Notes: a model not told the origin generated them from the sequence alone. A stretch of 54,634 bases of DNA from Chitinophaga sp. SYP-B3965 (GCF_009647655.1 NZ_WJFD01000010.1:1-54634), one strand, 5' to 3'; shown: positions 27,452 through 36,034, numbered from the stretch's first letter. Program-made: numbers and translations.

Positions 27452-28760
27452 TCATCTCCTGGATCCTGGCCTGCCCTGTTATCACATCTGCTTTCAGATC
27501 ACTCAGCATAGAGTACAATCCAAAATAAGTTCTGTTGATATAAAGGGAATGCCTGCTCCCTCTCGCCACTTTAGATTCCCGTACTTCCTTCAGGTTATAC
27601 AGATGATCCATATACGCATAGATCTCATTAAAATAATTCTCATTTCCAAAGTCGAAACGTTCTACCGTAAAAGGATGGGTGAGCAAACGGATCATTTCCT
27701 GGAAAAGACCGGAGAAGAAAGTGATCTCTTTTTCCGTATCCGAAGGATGGATCATTTCAAGGTTCGTGTAGATCTCTCTGCGCCGTACTTCATCTTTCAA
27801 CACCTCTTTATCCGTGAGCAGGAAGTAGTTCACATAAAAATCTTCCGGTACTTCTTTCACACAGCCAAAATCAAATATCGCCACTGTACCATCCGGCCGC
27901 AGCAGGAAGTTACCCGGATGCGGATCTGCATGTACTTTCTTCAGGTGATGTACCTGGAACTGGTAGAAGTCCCACATCGCTTGTCCTATCTTATTACGTA
28001 CTTCCTGGGAAGGGTTGGTCAACAGGAATTCTTTCAGATGCTGCCCGTTCAGCCAGTCCATTGTAATGATCCGGTCTGAAGACATTTCCGGGTAGTATCC
28101 AGGGAAAACAAGATTAGGTATATGCGCGCATTGTGCAGATAATTCCTGTGAACGCCTCAGCTCCAAAGCATAATCCGTTTCCTCCAGTAACTTTGATTCA
28201 ATCTCATCAAAGTACTTATCCATATCCACTTCATTCATCCCCACGATCCTGATGGCAAAAGGTTTCACCAGGCGCAGATCAGATTTAACACTGTTAGCTA
28301 CACCCGGATATTGGATCTTTACCGCCAGTGGTTTATCATCTTTCCATGCTTTATGCACCTGCCCGATAGACGCTGCGTTCGTAGCTTTCATATCGAACTT
28401 ATCATATAACTGCGCAGGCGTTTTGCCCAGCGTTTTCATGAAAGTGTTCACTACTAACGGACCTGATAAAGGAGGTGCACTGTATTGGCTCATCGCAAAA
28501 CGTTCCGTATAAGCCTTTGGCAGCATGCCTTTATCCATACTTAACATCTGTGCAACTTTAAGGGCGCTGCCTTTGAGGTTACTGAGTGTTTCGTAAATAT
28601 CTTCCGCATTTTCCTGGTGGAGGGCATCCTTCGTGGTCGAAGGGTCCATCAGTTTGCGGGTGTAATGTTTGATATAGTTCGTTCCTACTTTTAATCCGGT
28701 TGTTACAAAACGTCCTGCCCTTTCCACTTTGCCTGTAGGAATATTCGTTTGCTCCTTCAT
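27426..28760 (-). CDS. ABC1/UbiB/AarF-family atypical kinase
   Basis: This 444-aa protein of the UbiB/ADCK group has family-wide functions in quinone and lipid metabolism. Visible motifs are a KxGQ-like segment, here Lys68-Val-Ala-Gln71 with Ala in place of Gly; the Ala-rich nucleotide loop ATNAASIGQVHKA (126-138); the AVKIQYPG lysine at 148; HADPHPGN (277-284) as the catalytic-loop equivalent; and IFDFG with Asp297. No transmembrane tail is obvious, unlike UbiB itself. It lies 5 bp after a TetR-type gene on the same strand, so the two are one operon. This kinase is the likely target of that regulator. Confidence 0.92.
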   Translation of the reverse strand: MKEQTNIPTGKVERAGRFVTTGLKVGTNYIKHYTRKLMDPSTTKDALHQENAEDIYETLSNLKGSALKVAQMLSMDKGMLPKAYTERFAMSQYSAPPLSGPLVVNTFMKTLGKTPAQLYDKFDMKATNAASIGQVHKAWKDDKPLAVKIQYPGVANSVKSDLRLVKPFAIRIVGMNEVDMDKYFDEIESKLLEETDYALELRRSQELSAQCAHIPNLVFPGYYPEMSSDRIITMDWLNGQHLKEFLLTNPSQEVRNKIGQAMWDFYQFQVHHLKKVHADPHPGNFLLRPDGTVAIFDFGCVKEVPEDFYVNYFLLTDKEVLKDEVRRREIYTNLEMIHPSDTEKEITFFSGLFQEMIRLLTHPFTVERFDFGNENYFNEIYAYMDHLYNLKEVRESKVARGSRHSLYINRTYFGLYSMLSDLKADVITGQARIQEMINTSNSPA

Positions 28761-28765
28761 AATGA

Positions 28766-29395
28766 TTATTTCCTGGTGAAAATGAATTTCCCGAAATCAA
28801 GCAGACTGTCTAAAGTGTTGGAATGGATCAGCTGGAAACTGAGGTTCACTGCTTTTTCAATCGCAGCATCCGTCATTTCAAAGTTGATGCTCTTATCATC
28901 TATCCAATACTGTAAAACAAACAGCGCCTGTACCCAGAAACCGTGTACATATTTATCAGAAATGAATTTTCTTTCCTTGATCTCTGTGCTGAGATAACCT
29001 TCTTTGATCAAACCCGTAGCATATTCAAAGAACGCCTGTTTGAAAGTGGCCAGTTGTTTAAACTGTGCCGAAGTAGGAAACTGGTAACGCTCTTTTTGCA
29101 GGAGGATATAACTGCGGTCTTCCTTCAGTTTTTGTACCCACAAAAAGTAGAAGGCCAGCAACTTTTCCTGTGCGGAATATTGCAGGTAGGTTTCGTCTGC
29201 CTGTAATTGCTCCAGCGTACGCTCAAAGAAGCTCAGCCAGATATCAGCTTCAACACCGTCCAGGGCGCTGTAGCTTTCATAAAATGCAGATTCAGGTATG
29301 TCTATGATCTTGCAGAGGGCAAAAACAGATACGGGTCTTTTACCGTTTTCGAGCCAGTAGCGTTTGTACGCTTCGCGAATGGTATTCTTTTCCAT
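28766..29395 (-). CDS. TetR-like transcriptional regulator
   Basis: This 209-aa protein uses the ATG at 29395 (MEKNTIREAYKRYW). The frame stays open to 29590, but that extension would cross the promoter element at 29437-29444 and encodes no domain. The N-terminal 55 residues form a TetR-like helix-turn-helix (VSVFALCKIIDIPESAFYESY); the rest is an all-helical ligand or partner domain ending DFGKFIFTRK. It directly precedes the ABC1 kinase gene. Regulation of that operon, including itself, is likely but inferred. Confidence 0.85.
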   Translation of the reverse strand: MEKNTIREAYKRYWLENGKRPVSVFALCKIIDIPESAFYESYSALDGVEADIWLSFFERTLEQLQADETYLQYSAQEKLLAFYFLWVQKLKEDRSYILLQKERYQFPTSAQFKQLATFKQAFFEYATGLIKEGYLSTEIKERKFISDKYVHGFWVQALFVLQYWIDDKSINFEMTDAAIEKAVNLSFQLIHSNTLDSLLDFGKFIFTRK

Positions 29396-29436
29396 ATTGA
29401 AAACTGTTTTAGATGATTCCAGGGGAGGGGATACCA

Positions 29437-29444
29437 CAAATTTA
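29437..29444 (-). promoter_or_regulatory. Promoter -7 element for the TetR-kinase operon
   Basis: On the minus strand this reads TAAATTTG, a perfect match to the Bacteroidota -7 consensus TAnnTTTG, 41 bp before the ATG at 29395. TTCG copies upstream may stand in for the -33 TTTG. It supports the shorter start for the regulator. Confidence 0.6.
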
Positions 29445-29569
29445 CGGTGCGGTGAATTACCACGAACGAAATAAAAATAAATATTTAAGGCGTTAGGGTT
29501 TATATTAGAGGAAAGCCTTGCTGGGCAATAGGGCAAGAGTTTTGTTAAATATTCGCCAAATGCCATTTT

Positions 29570-29950
29570 ATGACAAATATCAGTAAACATTTTCTGGGTC
29601 TAAGAACCACCATCTACAGAGTAAACGATCTGCCAAAAGCAACCGCCTGGTACACAAAAGCCTTCGGTGTGATCCCCTATTATAATGAACCGTATTATGT
29701 AGGATTTGAAATAGGAGGATACGAGCTGGGCCTGCAACCCTTACCAGAGGGAACAGAACATCCCGGAGCCGGCGGCGTGGAGTCATACTGGGGTGTAGAA
29801 GACATCCAAACCGCCTACGAACACCTGCTGTCACTGGGTGCCACCTCTCACAGTGAACCACGCACGGTAGGGGAACCTATCCAGGTAGCGCTGGTAAAAG
29901 ACCCCTGGGGGAATATTCTTGGACTGATCTACAATCCGTTGTTTAAATAA
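29570..29950 (+). CDS. VOC (glyoxalase/bleomycin-resistance fold) family protein
   Basis: This 126-aa protein has the two beta-alpha-beta-beta-beta halves of the VOC fold: FLGLRTTIYRVNDLPKATAW opens the first half, and VESYWGVEDIQTAYEHLLSLG the second. It ends with VKDPWGNILGLIYNP, the usual C-terminal strand with a Gly turn. The metal ligands expected in active lyases are not all evident, so an enzyme or a binding protein are both possible. It is transcribed alone, divergent from the TetR gene, and followed by a strong terminator. Confidence 0.9.
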   Translation: MTNISKHFLGLRTTIYRVNDLPKATAWYTKAFGVIPYYNEPYYVGFEIGGYELGLQPLPEGTEHPGAGGVESYWGVEDIQTAYEHLLSLGATSHSEPRTVGEPIQVALVKDPWGNILGLIYNPLFK

Positions 29951-29951
29951 G

Positions 29952-29982
29952 AAAAGGCGCTGGATAACCCAGCGCCTTTTTC
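29952..29982 (+). terminator. Terminator after the VOC gene
   Basis: Perfect 12-bp arms (29952-29963 and 29969-29980) surround a 5-nt loop and end in a T run. It lies 1 bp past the stop codon. Confidence 0.88.
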
Positions 29983-30008
29983 GTTTATTATTTTAAGAAG
30001 AAAGAAAA

Positions 30009-30524
30009 CCGCCCTTTGCTACGCGCCAAAATCTTTCTGCATAAAGTGCCTTCCTCCAAAAAAGAACCCCCTTCAAAAGAATAAAAGAAACCACCCTTTG
30101 CTGCGCGCCAAAATCTTTCTCCATAAAGTGCCTTCCTCCAAAAAAGAACCCCCTTCAAAAAAATAAAAAAATCCGCCCTTTGCTAGGCGCCAAAATCTTT
30201 CTCCAAAAGTGCCTTCCTCCAAAAAAGAACCCCCTTCAAAAGAATAAAAGAAACCACCCTTTGCTGCGCGGCAAAATCTTTCTGCATAAAGTGCCTTCCT
30301 CCAAAAAAGAACCCCCTTCAAAAAAATAAAAAAATCCGCCCTTTGCTAGGCGCCAAAATCTTTCTCCAAAAGCGCCTTCCTCCAAAAAAGAACTCCCTTC
30401 AAAAGAATAAAAGAAACCACCCTTTGCTGCGCGGCAAAATCTTTCTGCATAAAGTGCCTTCCTCCAAAAAAGAACTCCCTTCAAAAGAAGAATAAAAAAA
30501 ATCCGCCCTTTGCTGCGCGGCAAA
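30009..30524. repeat. 82-bp tandem repeat array with alternating A/B units
   Basis: Six full units and one partial start at 30009, 30091, 30173, 30254, 30336, 30417 and 30503 (spacings 82, 82, 81, 82, 81, 86). Units from 30091 on alternate between a form with GAAACCACCC at the junction and one with AAATCCGCCC, giving a higher-order period of 163 bp. The array fills the 29983-30527 gap between the VOC terminator and the MFS stop. Frames are open on the minus strand, but the unit length is not a multiple of three, so the array is unlikely to be coding. Confidence 0.9.
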
Positions 30525-30527
30525 CCC

Positions 30528-31790
30528 TCAGGCCGCAACAACCGCAGCATCCTCTGCCGCCGCCGCATTCGTAATCTGCTTATTCAACCTGCTCATCATG
30601 AAAAGCGTGATCATAAATGCCCCCACGATCACAACCCCGAGGATATCATAATTCAACAAAAATCCACTACTCGTTTTATAAACGATCAGCCCTGCAATAA
30701 CAGACGCAATCCCGCCGGAGATCTGTTGAATAGAAGTATTGATACTCATAAAAGCCCCCCTGTCCTGCAGAGAAGGCAACGACGCCATCGAAGCCTGCAC
30801 AGGAATGATCCTGCCCAAAACACCCGCAAACATCAACCCATTGATAATGATAGCAAGGTACAAAGGTGTAATGTGCAGCCGCGTAAATATCAATACCATG
30901 ATACAGGTCAATACAGAAGCAACATAGAACACATTCGCCCTTCCCAGCTTATCACTCAGCTTCCCGATAATAGGGCTCGCAACCAGTGAAACAGCCCCGG
31001 TAGCTATGTATAACCAGGTAATATCCTGCGCAGACAACCCCATATTATGACGGGAAAAAGTACTACCGAAAGGCATCAGCATATACCCTCCCGTTGCCAG
31101 CAGAACAGTCGTCCCAAAAGCAAGTGTATACTTCCGGTTACTCACGGTATGCACAAGATGCTCAAATGCATTCTTCTCCGTTTTAGCAGTAAGGTGAGCA
31201 GTGATCGGTTTCATGTAAATGAAGATGGCCAGACCCAGGATAGCAGCCAATATCCCAATGATCCAGAAAGGCGCATGCCAGCTAAGCCTGTTCGCCAGTT
31301 CCCATCCCACAGGCATCCCAAGTATCTGGCTCAGCGCAAACGCCATTTGCATAAATCCCACTACACGTCCTCTCACTTGCGGCAGAAAAAGATCTACTAC
31401 GATAGCCATACCGATAGCGCTGATCACACCTCCAAACAAACCCGTAAAGATGCGGGCAGCCAGCAGGAATTGATAATTGGGCGCCAGGGCACAAAGGAAA
31501 GTACCGATCGTGAAGCCGGTATAAAATACCATCAGCATTTTCTTCCGGTCAAACTTATCAGCAAACCCCGCTGCGAGGATCCCGGATATACCGGCGCTGA
31601 AAGCATAGGCAGATACAACAAGTCCGAATTGTTGCGTGGTGATGTTCATCCTGGTGATCAGGATCTCACCAAGGGGGTTAAGTACCATGAAGTCTAATAT
31701 CACGGTGAATTGAAGTAAAGAAAGTACGGCAATGACGAAAACCTGGTATCGGGAAAAGGTCCTCTCTTTAGGTGGTTGCATTGTTTCCAT
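30528..31790 (-). CDS. MFS drug/metabolite exporter
   Basis: This 420-aa inner-membrane transporter has 12 predicted helices. It carries the MFS loop motif GFADKFDRKKML after helix 2 (about 75-87), the motif-C-like region ALSQILGMPVGWELANRLSWHAPFW (about 151-175, in two parts), and the repeat of the loop in the second half, GKLSDKLGRANVFY. It ends with a low-complexity Ala tail (AAAAEDAAVVAA). It lies 22 bp after the 84-aa gene in an operon headed by a TetR regulator, a classic arrangement for inducible efflux. The substrate is unknown. Confidence 0.92.
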   Translation of the reverse strand: METMQPPKERTFSRYQVFVIAVLSLLQFTVILDFMVLNPLGEILITRMNITTQQFGLVVSAYAFSAGISGILAAGFADKFDRKKMLMVFYTGFTIGTFLCALAPNYQFLLAARIFTGLFGGVISAIGMAIVVDLFLPQVRGRVVGFMQMAFALSQILGMPVGWELANRLSWHAPFWIIGILAAILGLAIFIYMKPITAHLTAKTEKNAFEHLVHTVSNRKYTLAFGTTVLLATGGYMLMPFGSTFSRHNMGLSAQDITWLYIATGAVSLVASPIIGKLSDKLGRANVFYVASVLTCIMVLIFTRLHITPLYLAIIINGLMFAGVLGRIIPVQASMASLPSLQDRGAFMSINTSIQQISGGIASVIAGLIVYKTSSGFLLNYDILGVVIVGAFMITLFMMSRLNKQITNAAAAEDAAVVAA

Positions 31791-31812
31791 TGTGTGTGTC
31801 GAAATTGTTAGG

Positions 31813-32067
31813 TTATTCGGGCAGTTCTTCGCAGAAGTAACCTGCCCGGGTAATAAGGTGGATAATATCTTGCGGCAGTAAGCGCTGCGCTTCTATGCGG
31901 AGTACTTTATCAGTGTCTTCCCTGTCTATATTCCACCGGTGAATACCCGGTTCTTTGTCTAAAACAGGGCCTACCTGCCTGAGGTCTTTCTTGAACCTGA
32001 TATTGGTGCGGAAAACCAGTACCTCCGGGGTGGGTCCAACAGTATAATCATTGTTCATAAGGCTCAT
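31813..32067 (-). CDS. 84-aa protein with HMA/ferredoxin-like fold, no metal motif
   Basis: This short soluble protein's pattern (strand VLVFRTNI, helix FKKDLRQVGPVLDK, strand IHRWNID, strand KVLRIEAQ, helix PQDIIHLITRAGYFCEEL) resembles the beta-alpha-beta-beta-alpha layout of heavy-metal-associated domains, but the CxxC is absent. It lies 27 bp after a TetR gene and 22 bp before an MFS exporter, so it is cotranscribed with them. It may be a small sensor or accessory of the exporter. The fold is inferred by eye; the function is unknown. A second Met at residue 4 could be the start. Confidence 0.7.
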   Translation of the reverse strand: MSLMNNDYTVGPTPEVLVFRTNIRFKKDLRQVGPVLDKEPGIHRWNIDREDTDKVLRIEAQRLLPQDIIHLITRAGYFCEELPE

Positions 32068-32094
32068 TTTAGTGTGAAAAAATGGTCTGAGAGA

Positions 32095-32688
32095 TCAGGG
32101 CTTCAATGCTTTCAAAACCAGTTGTAATGTTTGCTCCATGCTTTCCTCCGTAAAATGGTATTTCTGCGGTCCGAAAGATTTAGCCTGCGAATGGAACTTG
32201 ATCAGCTGGTATAATGGTGCAAATGCTAATGACCAGTAAACTTCCGTGGGGAGCTGGAGCAGTTCCCCTCTTTTTACGGCATTATGGTAAAACCTGCCCA
32301 TTACTTCCTTGAAAGTGTTGTACACTTTATCTGCTACCTTGTCGTACAAATGAGAGTACCGCATTTTTTCCATGAACTGTACATCCAGCGGGTTATTTAA
32401 AAAATGGCTGGACCGGTTCTTCCATTGCTGCCGCAAACCTTCCTCGAAAGACATGTTATCCGGATCAAAATCCGCCAGGCTCTCCTTCAGCATGGTGTCC
32501 GTTACCCGGATAGCCGTTTGAACGATCAGGTCCTCACGGTCCTTGTAATAGATGTAAATGGTGGCAGGAGAAACACCGGCCGCTTTAGCCAGTTTGTTCA
32601 CCCCAAAACCATCCAGCCCATCCTTCACGATCATTTCAACCGTCTTTCGGTGGAGTTCGCATATTTTATTTTCGTCCCTTGGTCTCAT
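32095..32688 (-). CDS. TetR/AcrR-family transcriptional regulator
   Basis: This 197-aa regulator has an N-terminal helix-turn-helix (about 10-60) with VNKLAKAAGVSPATIYIYYKDREDLI, the canonical TetR signature. Residues 65-197 form the helical ligand-binding and dimer domain. It is the first gene of the operon with the 84-aa protein and the MFS exporter and most likely represses it until an exported compound binds. A terminator from the preceding gene lies just upstream. Confidence 0.93.
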   Translation of the reverse strand: MRPRDENKICELHRKTVEMIVKDGLDGFGVNKLAKAAGVSPATIYIYYKDREDLIVQTAIRVTDTMLKESLADFDPDNMSFEEGLRQQWKNRSSHFLNNPLDVQFMEKMRYSHLYDKVADKVYNTFKEVMGRFYHNAVKRGELLQLPTEVYWSLAFAPLYQLIKFHSQAKSFGPQKYHFTEESMEQTLQLVLKALKP

Positions 32689-32745
32689 CAGGCCACAAAG
32701 ATAAGTGAGCGATCGTTTACTTACGAAATATATTTTAGGACTTGA

Positions 32746-32776
32746 TAAAAAAAGGGCGCTCTATCACAGAGCGCCC
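32746..32776 (-). terminator. Terminator after the thioredoxin-TPR gene
   Basis: Perfect 9-bp arms (32754-32762 and 32768-32776) with a 5-nt loop are followed on the minus strand by seven T. It separates the thioredoxin-TPR transcript from the TetR operon. Confidence 0.88.
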
Positions 32777-32816
32777 TTCAGGAGTTGTACGACCATCCTC
32801 CCTGTAACTATTTAAA

Positions 32817-33725
32817 TTACAATGCTTTGAGACTATCCAGCCTCAGCTGCGCCATCTCCATACCGGGAGATAATTCCAGCAGTTTCCGGTAGGCAGCCAC
32901 GGCTTTTTCGTTATCATGGTTCCGCCGGTAGCCCTCAGCAAGCCAGCCCCAAACATCAGGATTGGCAGGATAAAGGGCTGTATTTACCCGGAATGCCGTG
33001 ATAGCATGTTCCATATCCCCGGCAGACAGCAACACCGCACCAAACCCATTCAGCTCTCCGTCATGTTTGCTGGCAGACCTCACTTTTTCGGCCACTGCAG
33101 ACAGTTGTTCATCCAGCATCCCGGGGCTTTTCACTTCAAGCATCCGCCGTAACCGGTCACCAGCAGCATAATTGGGTTCATAAGGTTGTCCGCTGATAAT
33201 AGCCAGCAGGTCTTTTTCCAGCGACTGCACCGGAAATTCCACGATCCGCCCTATCTCTTTGCCATTCTTTCTGACAATAAAAGTAGGCACGCGGAAAATG
33301 TACAACCCCTGTTCTTCTCTGCCAGGACTGGTCTTATGACCCGGATTACCACTTTTGGTGCAAATGATCCGGACTTTTTGAGGAGGTATTCCCAGGCTGT
33401 CCATGATCTTGAGGAACTGCGGTACTTCCCTTCTGCTGTCTCCACACCAGGTACCCATGAACACATCTACCTGCTCATCCGTCCAGGCATTTTTAAGCAG
33501 GGCGGGGTTGGCAGCATAGCCATGATAAATGGAATCAAACCAGTGTTTAAAAGGCAACTGGTCAAATGCAGATCTGGGTTGTTCACCTAACAACACCTTG
33601 GCGGAAGGAGTGGCAGGAGAAGAAGGAGGAGGTAATGATGATTGCTGCACAATAGTTCGCTGGCTGCATCGGCAAAGCGCGACGAGCCCGGCTATGCAGC
33701 AGATATATAGCCATATTGGTTTCAT
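32817..33725 (-). CDS. Thioredoxin-fold protein with TPR tail, envelope-located
   Basis: This 302-aa protein starts at the ATG at 33725 (MKPIWLYICC); the frame opens 11 codons earlier without signal features. A hydrophobic N-terminus (4-18) followed by Cys residues suggests a membrane anchor or lipoprotein, though the lipobox is poor. The thioredoxin fold (about 80-190) has WCGDS at 93-97, so the second active-site Cys is Ser, and a cis-Pro loop VPTF. TPR-like repeats follow (about 235-300; AITAFRVNTALYPANPDVWGWLAEG). A CxxS site fits disulfide isomerase or binding roles rather than full redox cycling. The partner is unknown. Confidence 0.8.
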   Translation of the reverse strand: MKPIWLYICCIAGLVALCRCSQRTIVQQSSLPPPSSPATPSAKVLLGEQPRSAFDQLPFKHWFDSIYHGYAANPALLKNAWTDEQVDVFMGTWCGDSRREVPQFLKIMDSLGIPPQKVRIICTKSGNPGHKTSPGREEQGLYIFRVPTFIVRKNGKEIGRIVEFPVQSLEKDLLAIISGQPYEPNYAAGDRLRRMLEVKSPGMLDEQLSAVAEKVRSASKHDGELNGFGAVLLSAGDMEHAITAFRVNTALYPANPDVWGWLAEGYRRNHDNEKAVAAYRKLLELSPGMEMAQLRLDSLKAL

Positions 33726-33838
33726 AAAAAAAGTATAAAGGTGATAGTATACGCACACGAATTTATACGTTGCCTAAAGGTTTGGAAACTGGCAGGCTAC
33801 ACGTAAAACAGATCGCGTGTTAGAAAATAAATAAATGA

Positions 33839-34198
33839 TCAGATCAGAAAGGAAATAGTGCAGGGAGGATGGAAGATGCTTTTCAACCCTTTGTAATGGT
33901 AATGTGATGAAACAACACCATACACAGCAGGGGAGGGCAGTAGCTGTGTTTCCAGTACAGGACCGTTACCGGATGGAATGTAATCCTGCATTTTAAGTGT
34001 GGAAGACAGCTGCTGCATTTGAGCATCAGGGGCCTTGCCATCAAATGCCTGTACAAGGAAGTGAACGCAACCGCAATCTGCCGGAACATTTTTATCATGC
34101 ACGTATACTTTAACAATACATTGCACGTACCCGGTTAGCCGGGTGGCGAATTGCAGGCTGATCACCCCAAAGAGACATATGGCGAGGAAAGGTCGCAC
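33839..34198 (-). CDS. Small secreted protein of unknown function (119 aa)
   Basis: The frame begins with GTG at 34198. The N-terminal 25 residues (FLAICLFGVISLQFATRL) look like a signal peptide. The mature part has a Cys-Gly-Cys pair, and the end reads HYHYKGLKSIFHPP, a tail I associate with small Bacteroidota proteins encoded near metal-uptake genes. It is divergent from the PepSY gene. The function is unknown; the non-ATG start makes the exact 5' end uncertain. Confidence 0.55.
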   Translation of the reverse strand: MRPFLAICLFGVISLQFATRLTGYVQCIVKVYVHDKNVPADCGCVHFLVQAFDGKAPDAQMQQLSSTLKMQDYIPSGNGPVLETQLLPSPAVYGVVSSHYHYKGLKSIFHPPCTISFLI

Positions 34199-34282
34199 AT
34201 AGTAAATATAAGGATTTTAATCCAAGTGTGGTGCAGGGATGAAGTATTTTCCTGATTGCGTAAATAGATTTTCCCGATCCGT

Positions 34283-34314
34283 CTTGTTCCCGGGAAATTG
34301 CCGGTGCATATTTG
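34283..34314 (+). promoter_or_regulatory. Promoter for the PepSY gene
   Basis: CTTG (34283-34286) and CATATTTG (34307-34314) are separated by 20 bp. This is close to the Bacteroidota consensus TTTG-N19..21-TAnnTTTG, with one mismatch in each box. The start codon lies 34 bp downstream. Confidence 0.5.
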
Positions 34315-34347
34315 CATTGAATATTCAATACAAGCCTGTCAGGTAAG

Positions 34348-35508
34348 ATGAAAAAAATAGTAGGGAAAGTACATCTCTGGCTCGGATTTACATCCGGGCT
34401 GGTCGTTTTTATTATAAGTATTACCGGTTGTTTGCTCGCTTTTGAGTTAGAACTGCGCGGTCTGTTCAATAGTTCTTATATCTACACCACACCAAAAGAG
34501 AACGTACAGCCTTTACCTCCTTCTGTGCTGCGCCCTATTGCAGAAAAACAATTACCCGGCAAACTGGCTAACGGCATCAGTTACGAGGGAGCTGAGTATA
34601 GTACCGTTGTACAATTCTATGGTGGTGATCCTGATTACTATTACCAGGTTTACCTGGACCCTTACACTGGTAAAGTACTAAAGGTCTGGAACGCTGAGAA
34701 TGATTTCTTCCGCTTTATTTTAGATGGCCACTTCTACCTCTGGCTGCCCAATGAAATTGGCCAGCCCATTGTTGCTTATGCCACACTGATCTTTTTTGTG
34801 ATGCTGGTAACCGGCCTGATCCTCTGGTGGCCTAAGAACAAGAGTGCCCGTAAACAACGCTTCTCCATCAAATGGGATGCAAAATGGCGCAGGAAGAATT
34901 ACGACCTGCATAACGTATTGGGTTTCTATGCGATGTTCATTGCATTGGTGCTCGTAATAACCGGCCTGGTATGGGGTTTTGAATGGTGGAGCAATTCCCT
35001 CTATTATGCTACCTCCGGCGGAAAATCTTTGAACGACTATAAATATCCCGTTTCAGATACAACCGGCTACACCCCGGAATATGCTGCTGAAAAAGCTACA
35101 GACATTGCCTGGAACCGCGTACGCCAGCTCAAACCGGAAGAAGCAGGGATCAGTGTGTATTTTGCCGGATCCAAAGATGCTCCCTTAAGTGTAACCATCA
35201 ACCACCGCCCCGGCACTTACTATAAAACAGATAATTACCAGTTTGATCAATATACCCTCAAGCCGCTAACAGCAGAAGGCCCCTATGCCGGATTCTACAA
35301 GGACGCAGGTATTGCCGATAAATTCCGCCGCATGAATTACGATATTCATACGGGTGCTGTATTGGGATTACCGGGTAAGATCCTGATGTTCTGCGCCAGC
35401 CTTATCTGTGCCAGCTTACCTGTCACCGGTATTTACATCTGGTGGGGAAGACGGAAAAAGAGCAAACCATCCCTGAAAAAAAGAATATACCAGCGGGCAG
35501 CGCTATAA
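34348..35508 (+). CDS. PepSY-associated TM helix protein (PiuB/iron-reductase type)
   Basis: This 386-aa inner-membrane protein has four helices: at about 10-32 (LVVFIISITGCLLAFELEL), 135-160 (AYATLIFFVMLVTGLILWWP), 190-212 (FYAMFIALVLVITGLVWGF) and 345-368. PepSY-like periplasmic segments lie between them. Conserved His residues (for example HLWLGF-like near the start and YDIHTGAVLG near 330) may bind heme. The family is often linked to ferric-siderophore reduction in TonB-dependent iron uptake. No receptor lies beside it here, so the role is inferred. The cupin gene follows 29 bp later. Confidence 0.87.
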   Translation: MKKIVGKVHLWLGFTSGLVVFIISITGCLLAFELELRGLFNSSYIYTTPKENVQPLPPSVLRPIAEKQLPGKLANGISYEGAEYSTVVQFYGGDPDYYYQVYLDPYTGKVLKVWNAENDFFRFILDGHFYLWLPNEIGQPIVAYATLIFFVMLVTGLILWWPKNKSARKQRFSIKWDAKWRRKNYDLHNVLGFYAMFIALVLVITGLVWGFEWWSNSLYYATSGGKSLNDYKYPVSDTTGYTPEYAAEKATDIAWNRVRQLKPEEAGISVYFAGSKDAPLSVTINHRPGTYYKTDNYQFDQYTLKPLTAEGPYAGFYKDAGIADKFRRMNYDIHTGAVLGLPGKILMFCASLICASLPVTGIYIWWGRRKKSKPSLKKRIYQRAAL

Positions 35509-35537
35509 TTTGTGAAAAAACGCAGTAAGTTTAATGT

Positions 35538-36023
35538 ATGAAAACTACGGCAGCCTACTGGCGTGAAACGCTTCAATTGACTCAACATGTGGAAGGCGGC
35601 TCTTTCAGGGAAACATACAGAGCCCCTTTAGTACTGCAACAACCAGCCGGACCAAGGGCTGCTTCAACAGGCATTTATTTCTTACTGGAAGACGGAGAAT
35701 TCTCTGCCTTTCACAGAATTGCATCTGATGAAATGTGGCATTTCTACGATGGTGTAACTTTGCATATATATGAGATCAAACCGGAAGGAACACTTACTGT
35801 ACACCGGTTAGGCAAAGATCTGGCGCAGGGAGAACAACTGCAGTTAGTGATCCCCGCCGGCAGCTGGTTCGCCTCCTCCGTAGAAGAAACCGGCGGCTTT
35901 GCCCTCGTGGGTTGCACCGTTGCTCCAGGTTTTGATTTTGCTGATTTTGAACTGGCAGAAAAAACCACACTGTCAAAGCTGTTTCCGCAGCACGCAGGGT
36001 TGATAGGTCTGCTAACAAGGTAA
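35538..36023 (+). CDS. Cupin domain protein, DUF985 family
   Basis: This 161-aa single-cupin protein carries DUF985 hallmarks: HVEGGSFRETYRA (16-28), STGIYFLLEDGEFSAFHRI with SDEMWHFYDG following, and a late FALVGCTVAPGFDFADFEL block. The His and Glu residues of the first cupin motif are in place to bind metal. Related proteins include sugar-epimerase-like cupins, but no activity is assigned for this group. It is close behind the PepSY gene and may be cotranscribed. The length is normal for the family. Confidence 0.88.
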   Translation: MKTTAAYWRETLQLTQHVEGGSFRETYRAPLVLQQPAGPRAASTGIYFLLEDGEFSAFHRIASDEMWHFYDGVTLHIYEIKPEGTLTVHRLGKDLAQGEQLQLVIPAGSWFASSVEETGGFALVGCTVAPGFDFADFELAEKTTLSKLFPQHAGLIGLLTR

Positions 36024-36034
36024 GATTGTTTTTA

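Noticed and set aside
29396..29590. N-terminal extension of the TetR-like regulator
   Set aside because: It would cross a consensus promoter element and overlap the divergent VOC gene start, and it encodes no domain sequence.
30009..30524. CRISPR array
   Set aside because: The whole 82-bp unit is repeated with no variable spacers, and there are no cas genes.
30009..30568. Minus-strand reading frames across the 82-bp array with a repeated Phe/Glu/Lys peptide pattern
   Set aside because: The unit is 81-86 bp, so the frame changes with each copy and the peptides are just the repeat read in different frames; there is no start signal or domain.
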